NCBI GenBank assembly: GCA_947591215.1
Contig: CANQCZ010000009.1
Location: forward strand, 1 to 48,740
From: an uncultured Bacilli bacterium
GTDB lineage: Bacteria > Bacillota_I > Bacilli_A > RFN20 > CAG-449
Length of the DNA: 48,740 nucleotides
Direction of reading: 5' to 3'
Part shown: one piece after another, positions 33,984 to 42,769 of the stretch
How positions within the stretch are numbered: position 1 is the stretch's first letter
How the letters are laid out: the number at the start of each line of letters is the position of its first letter
The notes under the pieces: generated by a model
The model's input: only the letters and a program-made list of their open reading frames with translations
Told to the model about the DNA's origin: nothing
Database searches by the model: none
Made by a program: the position numbers and the translations under genes

Positions 33984-36900
33984 ATGAGTAAGGCGAAAGA
34001 ACTTTTACAAAATACAGTTGTAAAAGCAAGAAATCAACAAAAGGCCGGAGGTTTTATTGACCTTCCGAAGCAATCTATAAGACTATTTGGAAAGTCTTTA
34101 AACGAACTTGTTCAAACAGATAAGAGTAAAGTTCATGAAGTAGTTATGATCGAGGATGAAAATTTAGTCGTGCATTACGATGGCGAAAGTGTAACTGCGG
34201 CAGATGTTTTTTCTTCAAGTCAAGATCTAAGCTGGAATGGTGATGACATAAGATTTATGCTTAATGATATTGCTTTGTCGGCAAATCAATACGATTACAT
34301 CAAAACGCATGGTTCTTTGCCAAAGTATAGTTTTTTTGCTAGAACTAACGATGGCGATACCGAAGTGAAACATATTTGGAGAATTGTTAGAAAAAAATCT
34401 AATGATAATCGCATGGACAGCGGTAAAGAAACTTTATATTTAACGATTGGTTCAATTACTTGGACTCAAAACGATGGTAATACAACAAAGTTATCTAAGT
34501 CTCCGTTATTGTTGTGCCAAATAAAAGCTACAAACAATTCAAAAGATTGCCCGCGCTTTACTATTTCGAGCGATAAAGTTAAATTAAACGCGCTTCTTGT
34601 AAGAGAATTAAAAGCGAATGGAATCGATCTTTTTAACGACTTAACTATAGAAAGCATACCCTTTGGTACGCAAATTTTTGACTATATTGATAATGTTAAG
34701 AACAACGCAGACAGTTACAATGTTAAAGTAGATGCTGACGATTTCGATATTTGCATACTTGATAGTACTAATGAAAGCATATGCCAGTATATTGAGCGCA
34801 ATATGGATAACTTAGTTGAGGCACCTTTAATTAAAGTTTTAGCTGGTGATATGAAATATGATGAGCTGGAGCACACTAGCATCGCTCCTTTTGCAGTATA
34901 TCCTTTGCTTGCAGATGATAGTCAACGTGAAGTTATCAAAATGGTTTTAAATGGTCATTCTTTGAATGTTTCGGCCGCAGCCGGTACCGGTAAAAGTCAA
35001 ACAATGGGAAATATTGTTGCCAATTTTGCTATAAATGGTAAAAAAGCACTGGTCATGTCCGAGAAAAAAGCGGCAAATGAAGTTTTGGTTAAATATTTAT
35101 CTAAAATTGGTCTTGATAAAGTTTGCTTAATACTTGATAACAATATGACGCTTGCTCAACTTATTGATCAACTTGTAAAGATTAAATCTATTGAAAGAGT
35201 ATATGTAGATTCAATTAAAGGACGAGATTTATTGTCCGATATTGCAGAAGTAGAAAACTATATTAATCATTATAATAATGCGTTATTTAAGGGTATTGCC
35301 GCTTGCGATATGCGTCTTTATGACCTTATTGGTGATTGCATACAATATAGAAAAGTTGACGACACTTCGATGCTTAATGTAGAGATATCTAAGTATAGGA
35401 TGGTTTGTCGAAAGTTAAACGAATTGCAAAGCACTATCGACACTCTTATTTCAGAAGAAACATTTCAATCCTATGTTGAAAGTGGAACAACAGGCGATGA
35501 AGATATGGACTATATACTTAATAATAACTTATCTGAAATTGCTTCATGTGGCGTCGATATAATTTCGTTTGCAGTGACAAATAAAATATCTGTCAAGGAC
35601 ATCGTTGTTGCTGCTAAAGCAAATATTGCAAGGTTAATATCCACGGAAATTATTAAACAAGAAAATATCGCTGATTGTGGCAATATGCAACTTAGATTGA
35701 AGTATACAAAGCTGACAGAAGATTACGCTAAATTGCGTAGCCTTTATGTTGCATATATCAACCAAGAAATTTCAAAACTAATCGTATCTGCTATCAAAGA
35801 AGACGAAATACTTTTTCCGAATTTAGATCGCATCAAAACTTCTAGGATGACATTAACTGATTTTTTCAAAAATTACGGAAAGGCATTGGTAAAAGTTTGT
35901 CCTATAGTCATTACGACTCCATCTGTTGCTGTCAATTATATTACAAATGATATGAACACTTTTGATGCGTTACTCATTGATGAAGCATCGCAAGTTCCGA
36001 TTATCTCTGTGTTACCATTTTTGATCGGGAATCGATCGTTAGTGGCTTTTGGAGATAACATGCAGCTTGATATCACTTCGTTTTTCCTTAGAGACAATGA
36101 GACAGGATACAATGATAATGGTGAATTTGATATTAGACTTACTGACAAATCAATTCTTCATCTTGTACAGGGCAAAGGAATTCCTTCTGCTCGATTAGAA
36201 TATCATTATCGTTCTAAAACAAGCACTCTCATGACTGTTTCTAATTTGTTTTGCTATAACTCTGCATTGAATGTTGCCCCAGATGTTTACAATGGAATTT
36301 CGAATTTGCCGTCGCATCTCGGCTTTGAGCTTATAAAAGTCGATATCCCATTCGATGCTGAAGAAGCAAGAGCAAGTGTGACTCCAAAAAAAGATGCAAA
36401 AAGTAAGCAAAGAAATAGTTATATAGAAAATTATGAGAAATTAGTAACTGAACAAATGGTAACTGAAATAGTTCAGAAAGTCATTGCAATCAAAGAAGAT
36501 ACTCCAAAAAAGTCTATAGGTATCGTAACACTTAATGATGATTTTCAGAAAAAACTTGATTTAGAAATCGACGATTCAATTATGAATGGTCATATTACGT
36601 GGGATCGTGACAATGACGATGAAACCATTTGGGTGCGAAGCCTTGAAAATGCTCAAGGAAAAGAGGCTGATATCATTATTATAGCTATAAGCCATGCAAA
36701 ACGCACGATTGGTGGAATTTTGAAAAAAAACATCTCAGGATTTTTTAATGGCGGACCAAAAACCGAACAAAGCGGGTATAATCGACTAAACGTCCTGTTT
36801 ACTAGAGCACGCGAAAAGAACATTATTTTTATATCATTTGATTATAAAGAAATACGTGATACCGAAGGTAGTTTACAGAGACTTTATACATATTTAGAAT

Positions 36901-37760
36901 ATGCCGATACAGGGCGAATGTCGTGTGCACCTATTGTGTCACCTATGGAAGATGCAACAAATGCAGTTGCCGCAAAAGTAGTTTCCGAAGCGCTTAATGG
37001 AAGAAAAGTATGCACACAAGTAGGTTCAAACCTTATGCAAGTTGATTTAGCTGTTATGCAAGCAGATAGTGATAAACGTTATGATATTGGTATCTTGATG
37101 CCGTATAAAAAGATATCTAATAACACAATGGTCACAAAGATCAATATGTTGGAGCGAAATGGGTGGAAATTATTGCCTATTTCGGTAACATATTTGTTAA
37201 AAGGTGTTGAACAATTCAAAAAGCAATTGCCAATTATGCTTGAAAAAAATAGAGCTTTAGGAAGTAATTTGAACGAAAACTTTATTGTCAATGCAAAGCC
37301 CGTGGCGCCTATTACTTTACGTGAAATATCTTTGCGTAAGAACATCAATGAAATTGACGAGATTAAAGAAAATATAGGTTTGATAAATAAATTAACAATT
37401 GAGGAATTTGCCTCTATTGATTTGGAAAAAATCTGTCGAAAAGCGTGCGATGATAATATTGCTAATGCTTCAGATGAAAAAATAAATAGCTTGTATAAAA
37501 CCAATCACCAGGCTTTTCTTGTTAAATTGGCACAAAACATCCATAAATATGCTTTATTAAATGACAATGCAAAACTTGATGTTTTAAAAGCAAAAACTGA
37601 TACACTTTATCGTAATCTTGGCGAGCGTAGAGCGTGCTATTTATTGGCACAACTAATTAGATGTGTAGATGATATAAGTGATGAAGCAACACAATCTCTC
37701 GTTCGTAGTCTTCTTAATGAAGCTATTGCGATGGAAATTATCACAAATGAGGAGGTATAA
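33984..37760 (+). CDS. DUF4011-type SF1 helicase with Vsr-like nuclease-fold C-terminus
   Basis: A 1258-residue protein. Residues 145-215 resemble DUF4011 (L-Y-L-T-I-G-S-I-T-W, S-P-L-L-L-C-Q-I, K-L-N-A-L-L-V-R-E-L). The SF1 core is intact: D-D-S-Q-R-E near 311, Walker A A-A-G-T-G-K-S at 332-338, D-E-A-S-Q at 666-670, F-G-D-N-M-Q-L, Y-H-Y-R-S, A-Q-G-K-E-A-D, and R-L-N-V-L-F-T-R-A-R near 934-943. From about 990 a Vsr/MTES_1575-like fold follows, with T-Q-V-G-S...V-D1021-L-A-V. The second acidic residue (the E of G-I-E-C-D-G in relatives) is replaced (G-I-L-M-P-Y), so cleavage is doubtful. It is probably an ATP-driven DNA/RNA remodeller. ATG 33984 follows AAAAGGAG. An upstream ATG at 33927 overlaps the previous gene. 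Confidence 0.8.
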   Translation: MSKAKELLQNTVVKARNQQKAGGFIDLPKQSIRLFGKSLNELVQTDKSKVHEVVMIEDENLVVHYDGESVTAADVFSSSQDLSWNGDDIRFMLNDIALSANQYDYIKTHGSLPKYSFFARTNDGDTEVKHIWRIVRKKSNDNRMDSGKETLYLTIGSITWTQNDGNTTKLSKSPLLLCQIKATNNSKDCPRFTISSDKVKLNALLVRELKANGIDLFNDLTIESIPFGTQIFDYIDNVKNNADSYNVKVDADDFDICILDSTNESICQYIERNMDNLVEAPLIKVLAGDMKYDELEHTSIAPFAVYPLLADDSQREVIKMVLNGHSLNVSAAAGTGKSQTMGNIVANFAINGKKALVMSEKKAANEVLVKYLSKIGLDKVCLILDNNMTLAQLIDQLVKIKSIERVYVDSIKGRDLLSDIAEVENYINHYNNALFKGIAACDMRLYDLIGDCIQYRKVDDTSMLNVEISKYRMVCRKLNELQSTIDTLISEETFQSYVESGTTGDEDMDYILNNNLSEIASCGVDIISFAVTNKISVKDIVVAAKANIARLISTEIIKQENIADCGNMQLRLKYTKLTEDYAKLRSLYVAYINQEISKLIVSAIKEDEILFPNLDRIKTSRMTLTDFFKNYGKALVKVCPIVITTPSVAVNYITNDMNTFDALLIDEASQVPIISVLPFLIGNRSLVAFGDNMQLDITSFFLRDNETGYNDNGEFDIRLTDKSILHLVQGKGIPSARLEYHYRSKTSTLMTVSNLFCYNSALNVAPDVYNGISNLPSHLGFELIKVDIPFDAEEARASVTPKKDAKSKQRNSYIENYEKLVTEQMVTEIVQKVIAIKEDTPKKSIGIVTLNDDFQKKLDLEIDDSIMNGHITWDRDNDDETIWVRSLENAQGKEADIIIIAISHAKRTIGGILKKNISGFFNGGPKTEQSGYNRLNVLFTRAREKNIIFISFDYKEIRDTEGSLQRLYTYLEYADTGRMSCAPIVSPMEDATNAVAAKVVSEALNGRKVCTQVGSNLMQVDLAVMQADSDKRYDIGILMPYKKISNNTMVTKINMLERNGWKLLPISVTYLLKGVEQFKKQLPIMLEKNRALGSNLNENFIVNAKPVAPITLREISLRKNINEIDEIKENIGLINKLTIEEFASIDLEKICRKACDDNIANASDEKINSLYKTNHQAFLVKLAQNIHKYALLNDNAKLDVLKAKTDTLYRNLGERRACYLLAQLIRCVDDISDEATQSLVRSLLNEAIAMEIITNEEV

Positions 37761-37762
37761 AT

Positions 37763-39094
37763 ATGCTTAAACTTAAACCCGGTACTAAGATAACATTCAA
37801 ATCTAACAACTTGATTAAAGTGTTTACAGTAGATTCTTTATTGCATACAGGTAGTGGGCAAGGAGATATTTATAAAGTGTATTCTAATCAAGATATATAT
37901 GCGCTGAAATTGTTTCATACAGGCGATCAAAAACGTTTGCGTAAACAGATGAGCGCATTGCAGCGAAGGGGGCAAGCAAGCAGTGCTTTTGTCCATCCGT
38001 TGTATGTTGTAAATGTAGAAGGACATATCGGTTACATCATGGAATTTATAAATGATGGACCTAAAGGACAATACATGGATGCAAGTGTCCTTTTCAACGG
38101 AATTGAACGAACTAGTAATGGCAATACATTTCATGTTGAATTACCTTTTAACAAAAAATTATTGGTTCTATATAATATTGCCGAAGCCGTTAAAGTGCTT
38201 TTTGAAGCGGATATCGCTTTGATGGATTTAAAATTTGAAAATATTAAAATTAATAAGAATGATTATTCTATTAAGATACTTGATACAGATACGGCAGTAG
38301 GACGTGAGTCAAAAGCGATTGTATCTGGTACTATTGGATTTATGCCACCTCTTACAATGAGAGGAGAAGAAGTTCCTAATATTTATAACGATACTTATGC
38401 TTTGGCTGTAATGATTTATATGACTCTCATTGGTGGTCATCCTTTGAGAGGAAGGCGATATGAGGAGTTTTGTACAGGCAATATTGACACATACACATTT
38501 GCCACAAATCCAATATATACGTTTAATCGAAAAGATGATTCAAATCGTCCACTCGAAAGTGAACGTCGCATTATACAACGTATGAAAAATTATCCGGATT
38601 ATTTTAAAGATGCTATGCACCAAACCTTTGTTGAAGGTTTGTTCGAAGGCAAAAATCGTGTGACACCGCGAGAGTGGCAAGATATACTTTTAAAACTCTA
38701 TGAAGATCATTTCATTTGCCCGGAGTGTGGCGAAGAGCATTTCTTTACATCAAGCGCAAAAAATTGCTATGTTTGCGGTGCTGAAATCCACCCGCCGATC
38801 AAACTCGTATGCGAAGGAAGCAATAAAGCGGGAGTTTATCTTTTTAATGGTATGGAAATCTATACTGGAGATTTATGGGAAGATGCTAATAGTTACATAT
38901 TATTTAAAATCGTAGTATCTAAATACGATAAAAAGTATGGATTACAATGTGTTGGTACTCAATCAATAGAACTTGAACTTGCCAACGGATTATCAAAAAC
39001 ATTTGAAAAAGACGACGTCGTACCAATTTTCCTTGATTCAAAAATCAAGGTTGGTGAATACACACTATCATTTTTAGGAGGAAAAACAAAATGA
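37763..39094 (+). CDS. Ser/Thr protein kinase with C-terminal zinc ribbon (TerY-P-type kinase)
   Basis: A 443-residue protein. Gly-loop G-S-G-Q-G-D-I-Y (30-37), the ATP Lys in Y-A-L-K49-L, catalytic loop M-D155-L-K-F-E-N160 (HRD replaced by L-M-D), and D174-T-D-T for the metal-binding DFG. The activation segment end is S-G-T-I-G-F-M-P-P. A zinc ribbon follows (C-P-E-C at 319-322, C-Y-V-C at 335-338), then about 100 residues of beta-rich sequence, possibly FHA-like. Kinase-plus-zinc-ribbon beside vWA and PP2C genes is the TerY-P triad layout. It begins 2 bases after the helicase stop and overlaps the vWA gene by 4 bases, so all are co-translated. It keeps the catalytic Lys and Asp and is probably active. 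Confidence 0.87.
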   Translation: MLKLKPGTKITFKSNNLIKVFTVDSLLHTGSGQGDIYKVYSNQDIYALKLFHTGDQKRLRKQMSALQRRGQASSAFVHPLYVVNVEGHIGYIMEFINDGPKGQYMDASVLFNGIERTSNGNTFHVELPFNKKLLVLYNIAEAVKVLFEADIALMDLKFENIKINKNDYSIKILDTDTAVGRESKAIVSGTIGFMPPLTMRGEEVPNIYNDTYALAVMIYMTLIGGHPLRGRRYEEFCTGNIDTYTFATNPIYTFNRKDDSNRPLESERRIIQRMKNYPDYFKDAMHQTFVEGLFEGKNRVTPREWQDILLKLYEDHFICPECGEEHFFTSSAKNCYVCGAEIHPPIKLVCEGSNKAGVYLFNGMEIYTGDLWEDANSYILFKIVVSKYDKKYGLQCVGTQSIELELANGLSKTFEKDDVVPIFLDSKIKVGEYTLSFLGGKTK

Positions 39095-40332
39095 CAAACA
39101 CTTTCAATCGTTTCGCACCCAAAGGGGTCGCTAGAGCGGAAATCTCTAACAATAACAAAGGCTTTGGCGAAAGAGTCGTCGAAGACAATCGTAAACCTAT
39201 TTATCTTGTTTTAATCTTAGATACGTCTGGAAGTATGGGCGGCACAAGTGAAATTGTTACTGAAAATGGGGAAAAGATAATGGTCACAAAAATTGACCAA
39301 CTTAATGATGGCATGAAAAAAGTCATCAATAGTTTAAAAGATTTTGAAAATACAAATCCGTTATATAAGGTATATCTGCAAGTGATCGAACTTAATAGTT
39401 ATGGAAAAGCACTTTTTGACGAATTTCATCCAGTAGCGCGAGGCTTTGAAGAGATAAAGTTTGAAGCCGACGGATGTACTGTTTTGCGCTCATCTCTTAA
39501 TACACTTAAGACATATATAAGCCATCGGTATTTGCGCGATGATAGATTAGATCGAGAAGGCAAAGGTTACAACAAAGCTGTAAGTGTTATTCTTATGAGT
39601 GATGGATGGCCAACGGACACTAACGGCTATAATCAAGATGAGAAGGGATATCGTGTTGTTGTCGATGAATTCAAACATTATCTTAGAGAAATGGATTTTG
39701 ATCGTAATGTCGATTTATATTCTATCGCAGTAGGTGATGATGCTTGCGAAGATATGCTTAGATATTTTTGTGATGGTAGCGAATATCTTTGTGACAACAG
39801 CCACTTCTATCGTGTTGAAGAATGCGAAAGTATTGCTTCGGCACTTGATTATATGACAAGAGCAACACTTGCTCATCATACTACAGTTCCTATCGCTAAC
39901 GACGATTCGTTGTATGACGAAGAACAAGATGACGAAGATGAAACTGATATTTTTGATGATTCCAGTGAAGCTATCGAAGATGAAAGCGACGAAAATGAAG
40001 ATGAATTCGATGAATCTAAAATCGACGATAATGATTCTTCTTATGAAATCAATGATGAGAAAGAAGATAATAGTATAGCCGAAGATGAAAATGTCGATGA
40101 AAAAAACATTTATCAAATAGATATTTATAAGTGTCGCAAAGATAGATGCATGGAATGTCTCGATGAAAAGTGCCCAAGACAAGCCATAGAAGTACATAGT
40201 GGCATAATATCAATCAACCCCGATAAATGTAACGGATGCGGAGAATGTTTGCAAGTTTGTCCTTATGAAGCAGTACAACCTGTTGAAACCGATAAACAAC
40301 TCGATAATTTATTTGATGGTTTAGATGAGTGA
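39091..40332 (+). CDS. TerY-like von Willebrand A protein fused to an acidic linker and a 2[4Fe-4S] ferredoxin domain
   Basis: A 413-residue protein. The vWA domain (about 35-262) has an intact MIDAS: D44-T-S-G-S48, T130 in D-G-C-T, and D171 in M-S-D-G. Residues 270-340 are an extreme Asp/Glu stretch. Residues 345-395 form a bacterial-ferredoxin domain: C348-x4-C353-x2-C356-x4-C361-P and C380-x2-C383-x2-C386-x3-C390-P. The second is a canonical 4Fe-4S motif; the first has widened spacing. It is cytoplasmic: there is no signal peptide. I know of TerY-type vWA proteins with kinase and PP2C partners, but I do not recall a ferredoxin fusion. The acidic linker could mimic nucleic acid or be a kinase target. 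Confidence 0.88.
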   Translation: MTNTFNRFAPKGVARAEISNNNKGFGERVVEDNRKPIYLVLILDTSGSMGGTSEIVTENGEKIMVTKIDQLNDGMKKVINSLKDFENTNPLYKVYLQVIELNSYGKALFDEFHPVARGFEEIKFEADGCTVLRSSLNTLKTYISHRYLRDDRLDREGKGYNKAVSVILMSDGWPTDTNGYNQDEKGYRVVVDEFKHYLREMDFDRNVDLYSIAVGDDACEDMLRYFCDGSEYLCDNSHFYRVEECESIASALDYMTRATLAHHTTVPIANDDSLYDEEQDDEDETDIFDDSSEAIEDESDENEDEFDESKIDDNDSSYEINDEKEDNSIAEDENVDEKNIYQIDIYKCRKDRCMECLDEKCPRQAIEVHSGIISINPDKCNGCGECLQVCPYEAVQPVETDKQLDNLFDGLDE

Positions 40333-40367
40333 CTTGAAGGCATCAAAAAAAATAAGAGAAGTAAATT

Positions 40368-41072
40368 ATGAAGACTCGTGAAAAATTGCAGCAAGAATTC
40401 GATAATAATTACCAATTTTATATCAAAATTATCGAATCTTTGGTTAAGACTTTTATAACTTGCACAATAGAAGTGTGTGCAAGTTTTCAAGATATTTTTG
40501 ATGAAACCATATGTGAACATTTGGCTGACATTTTCGATACTTTTTCTAAAAAAGAAGTATGGTTAAACAATGAACAGGCAAAATTAGAATGCCGGAATGA
40601 AGCGATTAAAATTTTAAATGATTATATAGAAGATATCGATTTTAATTTTGATTTATCAAGCAATGTTCGTAATATTTCAAATGCTATCTTAGAGGCGTTT
40701 AAATATAACATTCAAGACTCTATTAATGACTGTGTGATTGCCGCGGTTAATGAAGCAATAGAAAATAATAGACATGACTATGGCTACTCTGATTTTGATT
40801 TCGACGATAGAGATCCTAGTGAAGTTAATATGAAAAGTGATAATGATGCTAGCAATAAGGTTTATTTAATAAAAAACGAACTTTGCGAGAAAGGAAAGTG
40901 CTTAACTTGCTTTGAAATATGCCCGCAAAAAGCAATAGTCTTTAAAAACGGCAATGTCATGATAAACCAAAGCCGTTGTAATAGTTGTGGCATTTGTAAA
41001 GTTAAGTGTAATTGTAACGCAATTGATGATATAAATATCGATTCAATTAAATCATGGAAGAATGATAAGTAA
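40368..41072 (+). CDS. Helical protein with C-terminal 2[4Fe-4S] ferredoxin domain
   Basis: A 234-residue protein. The first 135 residues are helical and unrecognised, followed by a short acidic linker (140-160). The C-terminal domain has C173-x4-C178-x2-C181-x3-C185-P and C204-x2-C207-x2-C210-x3-C214. The first motif shares the unusual C-x4-C-x2-C arrangement with the preceding vWA protein, so the two ferredoxin domains are evidently related and probably exchange electrons or pair structurally. It lies 35 bases after the vWA gene and 18 before PP2C. Confidence 0.8.
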   Translation: MKTREKLQQEFDNNYQFYIKIIESLVKTFITCTIEVCASFQDIFDETICEHLADIFDTFSKKEVWLNNEQAKLECRNEAIKILNDYIEDIDFNFDLSSNVRNISNAILEAFKYNIQDSINDCVIAAVNEAIENNRHDYGYSDFDFDDRDPSEVNMKSDNDASNKVYLIKNELCEKGKCLTCFEICPQKAIVFKNGNVMINQSRCNSCGICKVKCNCNAIDDINIDSIKSWKNDK

Positions 41073-41090
41073 GATTAGGGAGAACTACGT

Positions 41091-42050
41091 ATGTTTACTA
41101 TGCAACGAAGCGTAACAGGATTTTACAAACAACAGAGAAATTTACAATGTGAAGATGCAACATTTATTAAAGAAAATGATGATATTGTAGTGATGGCCTG
41201 TGCAGATGGACATGGAGATAGAAAATGCAAGTATGCATTGCAGGGAGCAAAACTTGCTTCTTACATACTGGGCTCATTTCTTTATGAACTATTTGATAAG
41301 GAAAATAGCTTAGACGATTATGGTGAATTCTTAAATGAGAATAGAGAATATATCATGCAAACTTTCGTATGTAAATGGGTTAGAGCAATTTTAGATGACT
41401 ACAAAGTTACACATTCCGAAGATACCAATTTTTCAAATCAATATAATACACTTGCAAAATACGCAACAAAAATATACGAAGTTAGAAATGGAGCCATTCC
41501 TGTAAAAGAATTTCGCAAACTTGCTGAAGAACGGCATTTGTTGGATGATGCATTATATAAAATTACTTTGCTATATGGCACGACTATCAACGCTGTCGTT
41601 AAGACAAAAAAATTCCTATTTGCAATCGGAATAGGAGATGGAGATGTTATAGCGGTTAACGGGAAGCGGGTGGAATGGTTATTGCCATGTTCTAAACACT
41701 ATAGCACATCAACTGCGTCACTAACTAATCGCTTTGATGTAATTATCGAAAATGCACACGCTATATATATTCCGATTTCACCCGGAAAAAAATTCGAAAA
41801 AAGCAGATTTGTTCCAGATATTGTGATGATTACCACAGATGGTTTGAGAAATTCGTTTTGGAGCGATGACGCATTTATAGACAATATTTTAGAAATTGCA
41901 TCCGCTTTTAAAAATGGTGAAGGATATAAATTTGTAAGAGCAAGTAAAAAATGGGCTGCCGAACGATCAAAAAACGGGTTAACGCAGGACGATATCTCGT
42001 TTTGTTTGTGGACTAAATTTAGCGGATGCGTAAAGAAAAACAAGAGATGA
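41091..42050 (+). CDS. PP2C-type Ser/Thr phosphatase
   Basis: A 319-residue metal-dependent phosphatase. The family motifs are in order: Q-C-E21-D22 (metal Asp), A-D39-G-H-G42, G-I-G-D182-G-D, T-T-D250-G, and T-Q-D300-D301-I-S. These are the Mg/Mn-binding aspartates, so it should be active. It presumably reverses phosphorylation by the kinase two genes upstream, with the vWA protein and perhaps the acidic linker as substrates. An insertion of about 60 residues (90-150) separates the early and middle motifs. AGGGAG precedes ATG. The transglutaminase-like gene follows after 4 bases. Confidence 0.87.
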   Translation: MFTMQRSVTGFYKQQRNLQCEDATFIKENDDIVVMACADGHGDRKCKYALQGAKLASYILGSFLYELFDKENSLDDYGEFLNENREYIMQTFVCKWVRAILDDYKVTHSEDTNFSNQYNTLAKYATKIYEVRNGAIPVKEFRKLAEERHLLDDALYKITLLYGTTINAVVKTKKFLFAIGIGDGDVIAVNGKRVEWLLPCSKHYSTSTASLTNRFDVIIENAHAIYIPISPGKKFEKSRFVPDIVMITTDGLRNSFWSDDAFIDNILEIASAFKNGEGYKFVRASKKWAAERSKNGLTQDDISFCLWTKFSGCVKKNKR

Positions 42051-42054
42051 GAGT

Positions 42055-42702
42055 ATGCTTAAATACTATCACTATCGAAGATTATCGAAAAATGCGCAAA
42101 ATGCTTATAAGGCCATAGCTTTAGCAATTAAATCTTATAAGCATAGTGCAAGCTTCAAAATTGTAAATAATTTACAGGTAGTTTTAGATGCAGTTAAAAA
42201 TGACAATCCGCATTTTTTCTATATGAATTGGTACAATTCGATGACTTATACAAAATATAGCGGAGGAAGAATCGACCTTGAACTTAGCTACAATATGAGT
42301 AAAAATGAAGCGTTAATGTATTTTAATAAAGCATATAAAATTGCTCAATCTTTGCGTGGCAGAACTGAGAAAGCTACGATATTGAAAGTCCATGACTATT
42401 TAGTTTCAAAAGTTAAATATGATACTTTTGCATATGATAATAAAAAATTTATTCTAAATGATCATCGTATGATAGGTGCATTATTTAAAAATATAGCGGT
42501 ATGTGAAGGAATAGCAAGGGCAACTCAATTTTTACTTCGCAGTCTAGGTATAGATTGTACATATGAAGCAGGAAAAATTAAAGAAGGATTTCACGCCTGG
42601 AATTTGGTGCGTGTTGATAATCAAACAAAAAAATTAGATGTGACATGGGATATAAATAATTCTGATTATGGCTATATTAGTCGTAAATATTTCTTATTTT
42701 AA
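42055..42702 (+). CDS. Transglutaminase-like (papain-fold) protein, last gene of the operon
   Basis: A 215-residue cytoplasmic protein of the transglutaminase-like superfamily. The triad is intact: C150 in V-C-E-G-I-A, H180 in F-H-A-W-N-L-V, and D195 in L-D-V-T-W-D. In bacteria this fold acts as a protease, peptidase or amidase as often as a crosslinker. It has no signal peptide, unlike most bacterial members, so it probably acts on an intracellular protein, perhaps as the system effector or a processing factor. It is coupled to the PP2C gene by a 4-base gap (ATGAGAGTATG). Confidence 0.8.
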   Translation: MLKYYHYRRLSKNAQNAYKAIALAIKSYKHSASFKIVNNLQVVLDAVKNDNPHFFYMNWYNSMTYTKYSGGRIDLELSYNMSKNEALMYFNKAYKIAQSLRGRTEKATILKVHDYLVSKVKYDTFAYDNKKFILNDHRMIGALFKNIAVCEGIARATQFLLRSLGIDCTYEAGKIKEGFHAWNLVRVDNQTKKLDVTWDINNSDYGYISRKYFLF

Positions 42703-42769
42703 AAGCAATCAAAGTGCAAGCAAAAACAAATAAGTGACTTGATAGGGAATAGAGTCTAAGCAAAAAAAT

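Noticed and set aside
39715-40197. Antisense open frame rich in Ile and Phe opposite the vWA gene
   Set aside because: It is the reverse reading of the Asp/Glu linker codons, with no ribosome site. The plus-strand gene has full motif support.
30372-42702. Tellurite resistance (ter) operon
   Set aside because: No TerD, TerC, TerB or related proteins are present. Only the kinase/vWA/PP2C part resembles TerY-P.
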